From NCBI RefSeq assembly GCF_016918765.2, contig NZ_CP092104.1:1736001-1800000 (forward strand): a stretch of DNA of 64,000 bases, written 5' to 3'. Each line of letters starts with the position of its first letter. Position 1 is the stretch's first letter. The notes under the pieces are model-generated. The model was not told the DNA's origin. It made no database searches and saw only the letters and a program-made list of their open reading frames with translations. Both the position numbers and the translations under genes were made by a program. The stretch is from Flagellatimonas centrodinii. Its GTDB lineage: Bacteria > Pseudomonadota > Gammaproteobacteria > Nevskiales > Nevskiaceae. Positions 54,561-62,321 of the stretch are shown piece after piece.

Positions 54561-56250
54561 GGCACTGTTGAACCCGGCCCTGGTGATGATCGTCGGCGGC
54601 ATGCTGCTGCCGCTGTTCAAGGAGACGGCACGCAAGGTGGTGATGCTGGCCCTGCCGGTCGTCAGCCTGGCGCTGTTGTGCTGGCTGCCGACCGGCGATG
54701 CGGGCATGGTGCAGTTCTTCGGCATGACCCTGGAGACGCTGCGGCTCGACCGTCTGGCCTTCATCTTCGGTGTCATCTTCCATATCGCCGCGTTTCTGGC
54801 GGTGATCTATGCCCTGCACCTGAAGGACACACTGCAGCATGTGGCGGCCACGATCTATGCCGGTGCTGCGATTGGCGCGGTTCTGGCGGGTGATCTGGTG
54901 ACGTTGATGCTCTACTGGGAGCTCACTGCGTTGTCGTCGGTGTTCCTGATCTGGGCACGACGGACCGAGCGGGCTTACCACGTCGGCATGCGCTATCTGA
55001 TCATCCAGGTGGGGTCGGGGGTGTTATTGATCGCCGGCATCGCCGTGCGCTATGTCGCCACCGGTAGCATTGATTTCGAGCGGATGACCCTGGCCGAGCC
55101 CGGCGCGCTGTTGATCTTCCTTGCCTTCGGCATCAAATGCGCCTTCCCGCTGATGCACAACTGGCTTCAGGACGCCTACCCGGAAGCCACGGTCACCGGC
55201 ACCGTGGTGTTGTCGGCCTTCACCACCAAGCTGGCGGTCTATGCGCTGGCGCGTGGTTTCGCCGGCACCGAGCTGCTGATCTGGATCGGCGCGGTGATGA
55301 CCCTGTTCCCGATCTTTTTCGCCGTGATCGAAAACGACTTGCGGCGGGTACTCGCTTACAGCCTGAACAACCAGCTCGGGTTCATGGTGGTGGGTATCGG
55401 CGTCGGCACCGAACTGGCGATCAACGGCGCTGCTGCCCATGCCTTCGCTCACATCCTCTACAAGTCGCTGCTGTTCATGGCGATGGGGGCGGTACTGTTC
55501 AGGGTCGGCACGGTCAAGGCCTCCGAGCTCGGCGGGCTTTACAAATCCATGCCCTGGACCGCGGCATTCTGCATCATCGGTTCGATGTCGATTTCAGCGT
55601 TTCCGCTGCTGTCGGGTTTCGTCACCAAGTCGATGATTCTGACGGCGGTGGCCGAGGAGCACCTGTGGGTGGTGTGGCTGGTCTTGCTGTTCGCCTCCGC
55701 TGGGGTGCTGGATCACTCGGGGATCAAGATTCCGTTCTTCAGTTTCTTTGCCCACGATTCCGGTAAACGCTGCGAAGAAGCGCCGCTGAACATGCTCATT
55801 GCCATGGGCATCACCGCCGCACTGTGCATCGGCATCGGCCTCTACCCGCAGCCGCTATATGCCCTGCTCCCATTCGTGGTCGACTACGACGCCTATTCCA
55901 CCACCCACGTGATCACCCAGCTGCAGCTGCTGCTGTTCGCTGCCGCCGGTTTCGCGGTGCTCTACCGGCGTGGCTGGTATCCCCCCGAGATTCCCTCGCT
56001 CAATCTCGACAGCGATTGGCTCTATCGGCGTGCCTGGCCGGCGCTGTGGGGTGGGTTGGCGCGGTTGGCCGGCCGGCCGCAGGCGCTTGCGGTTCGGGCG
56101 CTGCCGGATCGCTCCGCGCAGGGATTGGTGCGCGTATTGCAGCGCCACTTCCGTCCTGGCGGCCTGATGGCCGGCCCCTGGGGTACCGGGTTGATGGTGT
56201 TGTGGGTTGCCGTCCTGCTGATGGTCTACCTGGTGTCGTCGTTCGATTAA
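54553..56250 (+). CDS. Third NuoL/MrpD-like antiporter subunit
   Basis: 565 residues, about fourteen core helices plus a C-terminal amphipathic stretch (about 470-540) and a last membrane helix (VLWVAVLLMVYLVSSFD), which recalls the lateral helix of NuoL. Core: MLYWELTALSSVFLIWARR with Glu, FGIKCAFPLMHNWLQDAYPEA with Lys, ENDLRRVLAYSLNNQLGFMVVG, and HAFAHILYKSLLFMAMGAVL. So all ion-path residues appear kept. It ends the operon; its stop overlaps the convergent HIT gene. Confidence 0.88.
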   Translation: MTEALLNPALVMIVGGMLLPLFKETARKVVMLALPVVSLALLCWLPTGDAGMVQFFGMTLETLRLDRLAFIFGVIFHIAAFLAVIYALHLKDTLQHVAATIYAGAAIGAVLAGDLVTLMLYWELTALSSVFLIWARRTERAYHVGMRYLIIQVGSGVLLIAGIAVRYVATGSIDFERMTLAEPGALLIFLAFGIKCAFPLMHNWLQDAYPEATVTGTVVLSAFTTKLAVYALARGFAGTELLIWIGAVMTLFPIFFAVIENDLRRVLAYSLNNQLGFMVVGIGVGTELAINGAAAHAFAHILYKSLLFMAMGAVLFRVGTVKASELGGLYKSMPWTAAFCIIGSMSISAFPLLSGFVTKSMILTAVAEEHLWVVWLVLLFASAGVLDHSGIKIPFFSFFAHDSGKRCEEAPLNMLIAMGITAALCIGIGLYPQPLYALLPFVVDYDAYSTTHVITQLQLLLFAAAGFAVLYRRGWYPPEIPSLNLDSDWLYRRAWPALWGGLARLAGRPQALAVRALPDRSAQGLVRVLQRHFRPGGLMAGPWGTGLMVLWVAVLLMVYLVSSFD

Positions 56251-56651
56251 TCGAGCGCGGCACGCAGCACCGCCAGCCGCTGCTGCAGGGCAGCGTCGTC
56301 GTAGGGGCGGGCCGGGTGCCGACCCCACACCGGGGCGGGCCAGGCATCATCGCCTTCGAATCGCACGATGTGATGCACGTGCAGTTGCGGCACCACGTTG
56401 CCCAGCGCGGCCACGTTCAGCTTGTGCCCGTCGAAGCTCCGCATCATGGCCGCACCCAGCTGCGACGACTCGCGCCACAGTTGCTGCTGTCGAGCCTCGG
56501 CCAGTTGATGGATTTCTCGCAGATCCGGCAGACGCGGTATCAGCAGACACCAGGGGTAGCGGGCGTCGTTGATCAGGCGAACGCTACACAGCGGGCCGTC
56601 GAGCACCGGCACGCTGTCGGCGGCGAGGCGAGGGTCGAGAACGAAGGACAT
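56247..56651 (-). CDS. HIT family hydrolase
   Basis: 134 residues with the histidine triad QLHVHHIVR (residues about 89-97), here HVHH rather than the textbook HxHxH spacing, as in the gammaproteobacterial Hint-like diadenosine tetraphosphate hydrolase branch. Other blocks: RYPWCLLIPRLPDLREIHQL and KLNVAALGNVVPQLH. Likely acts on nucleotides with phosphoramidate or polyphosphate bonds. Convergent with the antiporter operon, divergent from the next gene (22 bp). Confidence 0.9.
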   Translation of the reverse strand: MSFVLDPRLAADSVPVLDGPLCSVRLINDARYPWCLLIPRLPDLREIHQLAEARQQQLWRESSQLGAAMMRSFDGHKLNVAALGNVVPQLHVHHIVRFEGDDAWPAPVWGRHPARPYDDAALQQRLAVLRAALD

Positions 56652-56673
56652 CGGTGGCGGCTACACTCGGCGT

Positions 56674-57354
56674 ATGGACACTGCCAAGCATACGCAGCAC
56701 CCGCGAACGGCGTTGGTGGCCGGCCCGACCGGCCTGGTCGGCAGCGCCTTGATCCGCCGGTTGTTGGCCGTACCGACGGCCGGACCGATTCTGGCCGTCA
56801 GCCGTCGGCCCCTGTCCGATCACCCCCAGCTGACCGTCTTGCCGGTGCCGGATGGCGGTGCGCTGCAGCTGCCGGTCGCCGTCGATGATTTCTACTGCGC
56901 GCTAGGAACCACGCTCAAGCGGGCGGGTTCGCGGCAGGCCTTTCGCGCCATCGACGTCGACTTGGTGATTGCGTTGGCGAAGGCGGCGCGTTCCGCGGGT
57001 GCGCAACGGGCGGTGGTGGTCAGCGCCATTGGCGCCAACCCCCGCAGCACCTCGTTCTACCTGCGCTGCAAGGGGGAGATGGAGGCAGCGGTCGCGACCT
57101 TGGGCTTTCACTCCCTGCACTTCATGCAGCCGTCGCTGTTGATGGGCGAACGCACCGAACACCGGTGGGGTGAAGGTGTGGCCCAGCGGCTGGCGCCGCT
57201 CTACGCACCGCTGCTGGTAGGCGGGCTGTCACGGTATCGGCCGGTCAGCGGGGAGACGGTGGCCGCACGCATGCAGACCGTGATGGCGACTGCCGCGCCG
57301 GGCGTCCACCGGCACACCTTCGGGACCGATCAGCGGCTCTCGTCGTCGGGGTAA
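56674..57354 (+). CDS. NAD(P)-binding Rossmann-fold protein (atypical SDR)
   Basis: 226 residues. The dinucleotide-binding loop VAGPTGLVGSALIRRLL (15-31) and the later FYCALGTTLKRAGSRQAFRAIDVD, VVVSAIGANPRSTSFYLRCKGEMEAAV (with YxxxK) place it among small atypical SDRs like YwnB or HTATIP2-type proteins. Function not known. The 3' end overlaps the convergent M14 peptidase gene by 25 bp. Confidence 0.85.
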   Translation: MDTAKHTQHPRTALVAGPTGLVGSALIRRLLAVPTAGPILAVSRRPLSDHPQLTVLPVPDGGALQLPVAVDDFYCALGTTLKRAGSRQAFRAIDVDLVIALAKAARSAGAQRAVVVSAIGANPRSTSFYLRCKGEMEAAVATLGFHSLHFMQPSLLMGERTEHRWGEGVAQRLAPLYAPLLVGGLSRYRPVSGETVAARMQTVMATAAPGVHRHTFGTDQRLSSSG

Positions 57355-58250
57355 CGCAGCGGCGGATGCCAGGTGGCCGCGGACCCCGGCACGTGCTCGG
57401 CCAGCCATGTGAGCATGTCGGTCCAGATCCGCTGGGACTGCGCGCGTGTCGGCATGATCCCGGCGTGGGGTAGTTCCAGTGTGATCACCGGCAGTGCCAG
57501 ATCAACGCCGGCGAAGTTGCCGAGTGAGCCTGGATAGGTGCCCAGTTGGTTGAGCCGGAGCAAGCCGAAACGTTGCGGAGGATGTTGCGGGCCATCGAAA
57601 TCCAGCACCCCATAGGGCGCGTGGATGGAGACGATGGCATGCGGCTCGAACTGGCGAATCTGCTCGGTCAGCCACACCGTTTCCGGTTCTGACAGGGCGC
57701 GCGGGCCGGGGTATCGGCGAGGGTCGGCGCCGGTGCGATGACGCCAGTACTCCAGTGCCCGCGTGCCCCAGTCCACCGACGGAAAATTGCGATTGAGGTC
57801 GACGCCACCCCGGTTCATCCGCCAGGACGGCGCCCGCAGCAGGCCATCCGGATTGGCGCTGGGAATCACCCGCCAGTGGAAAGGTTGCAGACGTTCCTGG
57901 TCGAGACGCCGCATCCAGTCGAAGACGATGCTGACCGACGTCAACTCATCGCCGTGAATGCCGCCAATCATCAGCACCCGACGCGGCGCCGCGGCCTCCG
58001 GCCGTGGCCGGAAATCCCGGTGCATCAGCGGAAATCCGGCGCGGCTGGCGGCGTCGGCCTGAAAGCCGGCGGCCTTGCAGAAGTCGGCATCGACGCTTCG
58101 CAGTCGCTGACCCAGACGCTCGCAGGCATGGTCAACCGAGGCCAGCGGAATCGCCGGTCCAGCAAACGAGGGAAAGGTCAGCCCGGCAACAAAAAGCCCG
58201 GCTAGCAGCCGGGCTTTGCAGGCAGGGCGCCCGCGATCAGGGCTTGGCAC
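57330..58250 (-). CDS. M14 family zinc carboxypeptidase (exported)
   Basis: 306 residues with a signal peptide-like segment (LLAGLFVAGLTFPSFA) and the M14 motifs: VLMIGGIHGDELTSV (zinc His and Glu), NRGGVDLNRNFPS (Arg/Asn substrate clamp), SIHAPYGVLDF (third zinc His), and VITLELPHAG (catalytic Glu). Such enzymes in Gammaproteobacteria trim murein peptides, for example MpaA. The only start that keeps the signal peptide is GTG at 58250, inside the 3' end of dsbA, and the dsbA terminator lies within this signal sequence. Start therefore uncertain. Confidence 0.82.
   Translation of the reverse strand: MPSPDRGRPACKARLLAGLFVAGLTFPSFAGPAIPLASVDHACERLGQRLRSVDADFCKAAGFQADAASRAGFPLMHRDFRPRPEAAAPRRVLMIGGIHGDELTSVSIVFDWMRRLDQERLQPFHWRVIPSANPDGLLRAPSWRMNRGGVDLNRNFPSVDWGTRALEYWRHRTGADPRRYPGPRALSEPETVWLTEQIRQFEPHAIVSIHAPYGVLDFDGPQHPPQRFGLLRLNQLGTYPGSLGNFAGVDLALPVITLELPHAGIMPTRAQSQRIWTDMLTWLAEHVPGSAATWHPPLRYPDDESR
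58191..58217 (-). terminator. Rho-independent terminator of the cytochrome c4-dsbA transcript
   Basis: On the minus strand: AAAGCCCGGCTGCTAGCCGGGCTTTTTG, split here as stem AGCCCGGC/GCCGGGCT with a short loop and T5. It lies 20 bp after the dsbA stop but inside the first codons of the M14 carboxypeptidase gene. Confidence 0.85.
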
Positions 58251-58908
58251 GTTCCTGTCGAACCTTCTCGATCAGCACGTCGGCCACCGCCACCATTTCA
58301 TCGAAGCCGCCGGCCAGGGTGGGGTTGGTGTAGTACTTGCCACCCACCACCAATGTCGGGGTGCTGGAGACGCCGTAGCTGCGCGACAGCGCCTCGGCGC
58401 GACGCACGCGGGCATCCACGGCAAACCCCTTGAGGGTGTTTTCCACCACATCCGGCATGATCGGTGCGTTGGCTTCGAAGACTCCGACGATCTGGGCTTC
58501 GGTGGCCAGCGGCAGTCGCCGGACATGCATCGCCTCGAACAGCTTGGGATGGACGCTGTCGATCAGTTTCAGTGTGTCGGCGGTGTAGTAGGCCTTGCTG
58601 TGCAGCAAGCCGATGGGACGGCCGAGGCTGTTCGGTACGCGGACGAAATCGACATCAGCCGGCAGGCGATCAGCCCACGGTTCCAGCGTGTTTTCGAAGT
58701 TATAGCAGTGGCTGCAGCCGTACCAGAAGAACTCTTCGACCGCGATACGCTTGTTGTCCGATGGCTCCGCGACCTCACGCACTTCCTTGTAGTGCTTGCC
58801 TTCGACAAAGGCACTGCCGCTGCCACCTTGCGCCGAACAGGCGAAGGTGAACAGGCTGAGGAGGACCGCCGTCAGGGCGGCGGGGATGCGCAAAGTCATG
58901 GACAACAC
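58237..58908 (-). CDS. dsbA: Thiol:disulfide interchange protein DsbA
   Basis: Periplasmic thioredoxin-fold oxidase of 223 residues introducing disulfide bonds. The active site is CSHC (65-68), in VEEFFWYGCSHCYNFEN; the cis-proline follows in SSTPTLVVGGKYY. Signal peptide about 1-27; FACS resembles a lipobox weakly, but -3 is Thr, so lipidation is unlikely. Standard place downstream of cytochrome c4 (8 bp), as in pseudomonads. Confidence 0.95.
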   Translation of the reverse strand: MLSMTLRIPAALTAVLLSLFTFACSAQGGSGSAFVEGKHYKEVREVAEPSDNKRIAVEEFFWYGCSHCYNFENTLEPWADRLPADVDFVRVPNSLGRPIGLLHSKAYYTADTLKLIDSVHPKLFEAMHVRRLPLATEAQIVGVFEANAPIMPDVVENTLKGFAVDARVRRAEALSRSYGVSSTPTLVVGGKYYTNPTLAGGFDEMVAVADVLIEKVRQERAKP

Positions 58909-58916
58909 TCCTGTGT

Positions 58917-59543
58917 CTACTGAAGGCCGTTGAGGTAGGACGCCAGCGCCTCGATCTCTTCATCGGTCAGCTGCTTGGCGATCGTCACCATCATCTGACC
59001 ATTGTGCGAGCCACCGCGTTCCCCGCTGCGGTACGCGCGCAGGGCGGCCGCGGTGTAGGTGGCGTGCTGGCCGGCCAGATGCGGGTAGGCGGCGGCCGGG
59101 TTGCCGGCACCGGTGGGGCCATGGCAGCCGGCACATCCGGGGATGCCACGTTCGGCGTCGCCGGCCCGGTACAGCGGCTGGGCAACGGCGACAGAGGCCT
59201 CACTGGCGACGCCGGGTTTGGCGGTCTGGGCCGCATAGTAGGCGGCCAGGTCGGCGATGTCCTGATCCGACAGGCCGGCGGCCTGACTGCTCATCAGGAC
59301 ATTCTTGCGCGCGCCGGACCGGAAAGCCTCAAGCTGGGTTTTCAGGTAGGGTGCGCCCTGCCCGGCCAGGCTAGGCCATTCAGGGTTGCCGCTGTTGCCT
59401 TTGGGGCCATGGCAGGCGCCACAAGTCGCGGCTTTGGACTCGCCGCGCGCAACATCGCCGCCGGTGAACAGATTGCCGTCGGTCGTTTCAGCCGCGGCGA
59501 ACAGGGGCAGGCAGAGGGATAGAGCGAGAACCAGGCGCTTCAT
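58917..59543 (-). CDS. Dihaem cytochrome c4
   Basis: 208 residues, signal peptide ending AAA-ETTD. Two similar domains with haem sites CGACH (41-45) and CAGCH (137-141), and axial methionines in NVLMSSQ (84) and HNGQMMV (about 184). Delivers electrons to terminal oxidases (often cbb3). Precedes dsbA on the same strand and is divergent from engB, the conserved gammaproteobacterial arrangement. Start at ATG 59543 was chosen by signal peptide. Confidence 0.96.
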   Translation of the reverse strand: MKRLVLALSLCLPLFAAAETTDGNLFTGGDVARGESKAATCGACHGPKGNSGNPEWPSLAGQGAPYLKTQLEAFRSGARKNVLMSSQAAGLSDQDIADLAAYYAAQTAKPGVASEASVAVAQPLYRAGDAERGIPGCAGCHGPTGAGNPAAAYPHLAGQHATYTAAALRAYRSGERGGSHNGQMMVTIAKQLTDEEIEALASYLNGLQ

Positions 59544-59640
59544 GGGTGGGGAACTCCGCAGGGTTAGCCTTGCCGGACTGGCAGCAAGCGCGTCAAATCG
59601 TTGAAGATGGTCCGCAATTCTACACGGTAGCAGCCAGTTG

Positions 59641-60267
59641 ATGACACAGAATCCCTTTGCTCGCGCGCAGTTCCTGTTGTCCTGCGCCCGCACCGCGCAG
59701 CTACCCGACGACCGCGCGCCGGAGATCGCCTTTGCCGGCCGCTCCAATGCCGGCAAGTCGTCGGCGCTGAACGCGCTGTGTGGCCAGAAGCAGCTGGCAC
59801 GTGTGTCCAAGACCCCCGGCCGCACCCAGCTGTTGAACCTGTTCGAGGTGCCCGGCGGGCGGCTGGTCGACCTGCCCGGCTATGGTTATGCCCAGGTCCC
59901 CGGCGAGGTGCGGCGGGACTGGGGCAAGCTGATCGGCGCGTACATGGAAACCCGGGACAACCTTATCGGTGCCGTGCTGATCATGGACATCCGGCACCCC
60001 TTGACCGATTTCGACACCCAGATGCTCGACTGGTCCGCCAGCCGCCGCCTGCCGGTGCACTGCCTGCTGACCAAGGCCGACAAACTCGGTTACGGCGCGG
60101 CCAAGAACACCTTGCTGCAGGTGCAGCAGGCGATCACTGATCGTGACCAGCCGGAGACCACGGTGGCGCTGTTTTCGTCGACCAGCCGGCAGGGGCTCGA
60201 CCCGGCACGTCAGCACCTGATGGGCTGGCTGGGGATCGGCCCCGACGGTCAGCCGCTGGCAGCCTGA
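59641..60267 (+). CDS. engB: Ribosome biogenesis GTPase YihA/YsxC (EngB)
   Basis: 208-residue GTPase for 50S subunit assembly. G1 FAGRSNAGKSSALNAL, G2 region SKTPGRTQLLN, G3 DLPGYGYAQV, G4 TKADKL. All typical. TTG at 59638 directly before ATG 59641 is not needed. Located near polA as in many Gammaproteobacteria, though here with an extra gene and a repeat region in between. Confidence 0.96.
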   Translation: MTQNPFARAQFLLSCARTAQLPDDRAPEIAFAGRSNAGKSSALNALCGQKQLARVSKTPGRTQLLNLFEVPGGRLVDLPGYGYAQVPGEVRRDWGKLIGAYMETRDNLIGAVLIMDIRHPLTDFDTQMLDWSASRRLPVHCLLTKADKLGYGAAKNTLLQVQQAITDRDQPETTVALFSSTSRQGLDPARQHLMGWLGIGPDGQPLAA

Positions 60268-60309
60268 CCGCCGCCTCACGCCTCACGCCTCACCTATTGG
60301 AGTAACGCC

Positions 60310-61542
60310 ATGTCGCAGCCGGAATTTGATGTCGTGGTCTTCGGCGCCACCAGTTTCGTCGGCCAGATTCTCACGCAGTATCTGTTCGATCGCCATGGCG
60401 CCGGCAGCGCCGAGCTGCGCTGGGCATTGGCGGGACGCTCGCAAGCCAAGCTGGCCCAGGTGCGGGGCGGGCTTGGCGAGAGTGCAGCCGACCTGCCGCT
60501 GATCGTCGCCGATGCTGCCGACTCGGCGGCACTGACCGCGCTCTGCAGCCGGACCCGGGCGGTCATCTCCACCGTCGGGCCGTACGCGCTCTACGGGACG
60601 CCATTGGTCGAAGCCTGCGTCGACAGCGGCACCGATTATTGCGACCTCACGGGCGAGGTCCAGTGGATCGACGAGATGATCCGTCGCTTCGAGACCCGGG
60701 CTCAGGCCTCCGGGGCGCGCATCGTCCACTGCTGTGGTTTTGACTCGATCCCCTCCGATCTCGGCCAGTGGGTGTTGCAGCAGGCATCGCAGCGGCAGCT
60801 CGGGGCGCCCTGCACAACCGTGAAGATGCGGGTCAAGGCGCTGCGCGGCGGGTTTTCCGGCGGCACCGTGGCCAGTCTGATGAACGTTTTCAAGCTGGCC
60901 AGCGAAGACCCGGCGCTGCGCAAGAAGCTCGGCGATCCCTACCTGTTGTGCCCGGACGACCGGCGTGGCGAAGGTCGACAGCCGAACGTCAAGGGGCCCG
61001 CGCTCGATCCCGACTTCCAGGCCTGGGTGGCGCCGTTCGTGATGGCCGGGATCAACACCCGCGTGGTGCAGCGTTCGAATGCGCTCAGCCAGCAGGCCTG
61101 GGGTACCCGCTTCCGCTACGACGAGGCGATGCTCACCGGCAAGGGGTTCAAGGGACGGCTGTCGGCCATCGGCCTCACCGCCGGGCTTGGCGGCTTTCTG
61201 CTCGGCGCCGCGCTACCACCGACCCGGTGGGTCCTTGAGCGCTTCGTCGTGCCCAAGCCCGGCGAGGGTCCCAGCCCGGCGGCGCAGGCCAGTGGGTTCT
61301 TCGACCTGCGATTCCATGGCACCACTGATGATGGCCGCTCGATGCGGGCCAAGGTCACCGGCGATCGCGACCCCGGCTATGGCTCGACCGGCAAGATGCT
61401 GGGCGAAGCCGGCGCCTGCCTGGCGCGCGATATCCCCGACCTGCCCGGTGGTTTCTGGACCCCTGCCACCGCCTTCGGCCAGAAACTGGTCGACCGCCTG
61501 CAGGATCATGCCGGCCTTCATTTCGAGGTGGCGGAGGGCTGA
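60310..61542 (+). CDS. Saccharopine dehydrogenase-like / trans-acting enoyl reductase family protein
   Basis: 410 residues. N-terminal Rossmann motif VVFGATSFVGQILTQYL, then TVGPYALYGTPLVEACVDSGTDYCDLTGE, and IVHCCGFDSIPSDLG, which are the hallmarks of the family containing mycobacterial trans-acting enoyl reductases and saccharopine dehydrogenase-like oxidoreductases. A hydrophobic stretch (LSAIGLTAGLGGFLLGAAL, about 285-303) may contact membrane. Likely a lipid-linked NAD(P)H reductase; substrate unknown. SD GGAGT 7 nt before ATG 60310. Confidence 0.88.
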   Translation: MSQPEFDVVVFGATSFVGQILTQYLFDRHGAGSAELRWALAGRSQAKLAQVRGGLGESAADLPLIVADAADSAALTALCSRTRAVISTVGPYALYGTPLVEACVDSGTDYCDLTGEVQWIDEMIRRFETRAQASGARIVHCCGFDSIPSDLGQWVLQQASQRQLGAPCTTVKMRVKALRGGFSGGTVASLMNVFKLASEDPALRKKLGDPYLLCPDDRRGEGRQPNVKGPALDPDFQAWVAPFVMAGINTRVVQRSNALSQQAWGTRFRYDEAMLTGKGFKGRLSAIGLTAGLGGFLLGAALPPTRWVLERFVVPKPGEGPSPAAQASGFFDLRFHGTTDDGRSMRAKVTGDRDPGYGSTGKMLGEAGACLARDIPDLPGGFWTPATAFGQKLVDRLQDHAGLHFEVAEG

Positions 61543-61585
61543 GTCCTGAACCCGGCCAAGGCGTGAACCCCTTTTAGCGCGACAA

Positions 61586-61757
61586 GGGTTTCAAACAAAA
61601 ACGCCCGGTGGTCGGGGAAACCACCGGGCGACCAACTCCGGCCTAAGGGGGGAGCCGGAATTCCGCCCAGGGAGAGGAGGCGGGAGTGACGGAAGGGAGG
61701 ACCGCCACTCGCAGACTTGGAGGGCGTCGCCGCAAGGAAGTTCCCGCCCCCCGAACG
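61586..61757 (+). repeat. Structured direct repeat, copy 1
   Basis: Opens with GGTTTCAA and carries hairpins in order: A, perfect 11-bp stem CGCCCGGTGGT at 61601-61629; B, TCCGGC/GCCGGA at 61636-61658; C, CCGCC/GGCGG at 61662-61682; D, 9-bp stem with one mismatch at 61683-61709. All recur in copy 2 at 62022-62196. End point approximate. Confidence 0.9.
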
Positions 61758-61817
61758 GAAACTGTGAAATCGCCACAGCGCGCCGTTAGCGAGGGTTGTT
61801 TGAGGAACTCCGGGCAA

Positions 61818-62030
61818 CGTTGAAACCGCCGTGAAGCGTAGCGAGCGAAGGCTGGCTGAAAGCCGCCGGAGCGCAGGAAGCGGAATGTATCGAGAGATAC
61901 ATGAGCATTTGTCAGGCACATCCGTGTGCCTGCCCCCTTCGGGGCTACGCGCAGTTTTCGTTCCAGACGAAACTGTCGAGCACCGCCTGCTTTCAGCCAG
62001 TCGAGCGCAGTAGCTTCACGGTGGTTTCAA
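61818..62030 (+). ncRNA. Candidate structured RNA or palindromic element, 213 nt
   Basis: A 19-bp outer helix (61818-61836 with 62012-62030; 18 Watson-Crick pairs and one G-T, which is a G-U wobble in plus-strand RNA) and a 12-bp perfect inner helix (61851-61862 with 61988-61999) enclose four hairpins: 61884-61901 (7 bp, GAGA loop), 61913-61930 (7 bp, TCCG loop), 61931-61944 (5 bp) and 61951-61974 (9 bp, one bulge). GNRA and UNCG type loops are typical of RNA. No promoter or family match was identified, so a palindromic mobile repeat is the alternative. Confidence 0.5.
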
Positions 62031-62196
62031 CAGAAAGCGCCCGGTGGTTGGGGACACCACCGGGCGACCAGCTCCGGCCATTGGGGGATGCCGGAATTCC
62101 GCCCAGGGAGTGGAGGCGGGAGCAACGGAAGGGATGGCCGTTCCTCGCAAACTTGGAACGTCGGCGGGTGCGGAAGTTCCGGGGGGGTGCACGGAC
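62022..62196 (+). repeat. Structured direct repeat, copy 2
   Basis: Same orientation as copy 1, about three quarters identical. Hairpin A recurs perfectly (62037-62065, with the loop changed), B and C recur, and D (62119-62145) shows a compensatory change: G61687-C61705 of copy 1 is A62123-T62141 here, and the A-C mismatch of copy 1 is an A-T pair here. Its first 9 bases are the right end of the 213-nt fold. Confidence 0.9.
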
Positions 62197-62321
62197 GCCA
62201 ACGCGACACAACCCGTAAGCAAAATCTCACACTTGAAAATCAACCATTTAGCGAGGGGTGGGACGCATCCTGGCCGTGGATGATGTCAATAAAATATTTC
62301 ACAAACAACACGTTGCGAGTT

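Larger units (their letters stand above)
61543..62321. other. Gene-free, hairpin-rich intergenic region (779 bp)
   Basis: No credible coding frame. It holds two structured direct repeats of about 175 bp (separate entries), a 213-nt inverted-repeat fold between them, and an AT-richer tail (62215-62321) before the polA 3' end. The hexamer TTAGCG followed by a G-rich run occurs three times (near 61574, 61784 and 62247), at possible unit borders. Open frames here are antisense or interrupted and give proline/arginine-rich nonsense that differs between the repeat copies. Confidence 0.85.

Noticed and set aside
48824-56250. NADH dehydrogenase (complex I) operon
   Set aside because: NuoL/M/N/K-like proteins are present but no NuoB/C/D/E/F/G/I or quinone-module gene; MrpE, F, G and B signatures identify a cation/proton antiporter.
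61543-62321. Retron, CRISPR or integron attC array in the repeat region
   Set aside because: No reverse transcriptase, Cas or integrase gene is in the window, the repeats are not short and regularly spaced, and attC core sites are not convincing.
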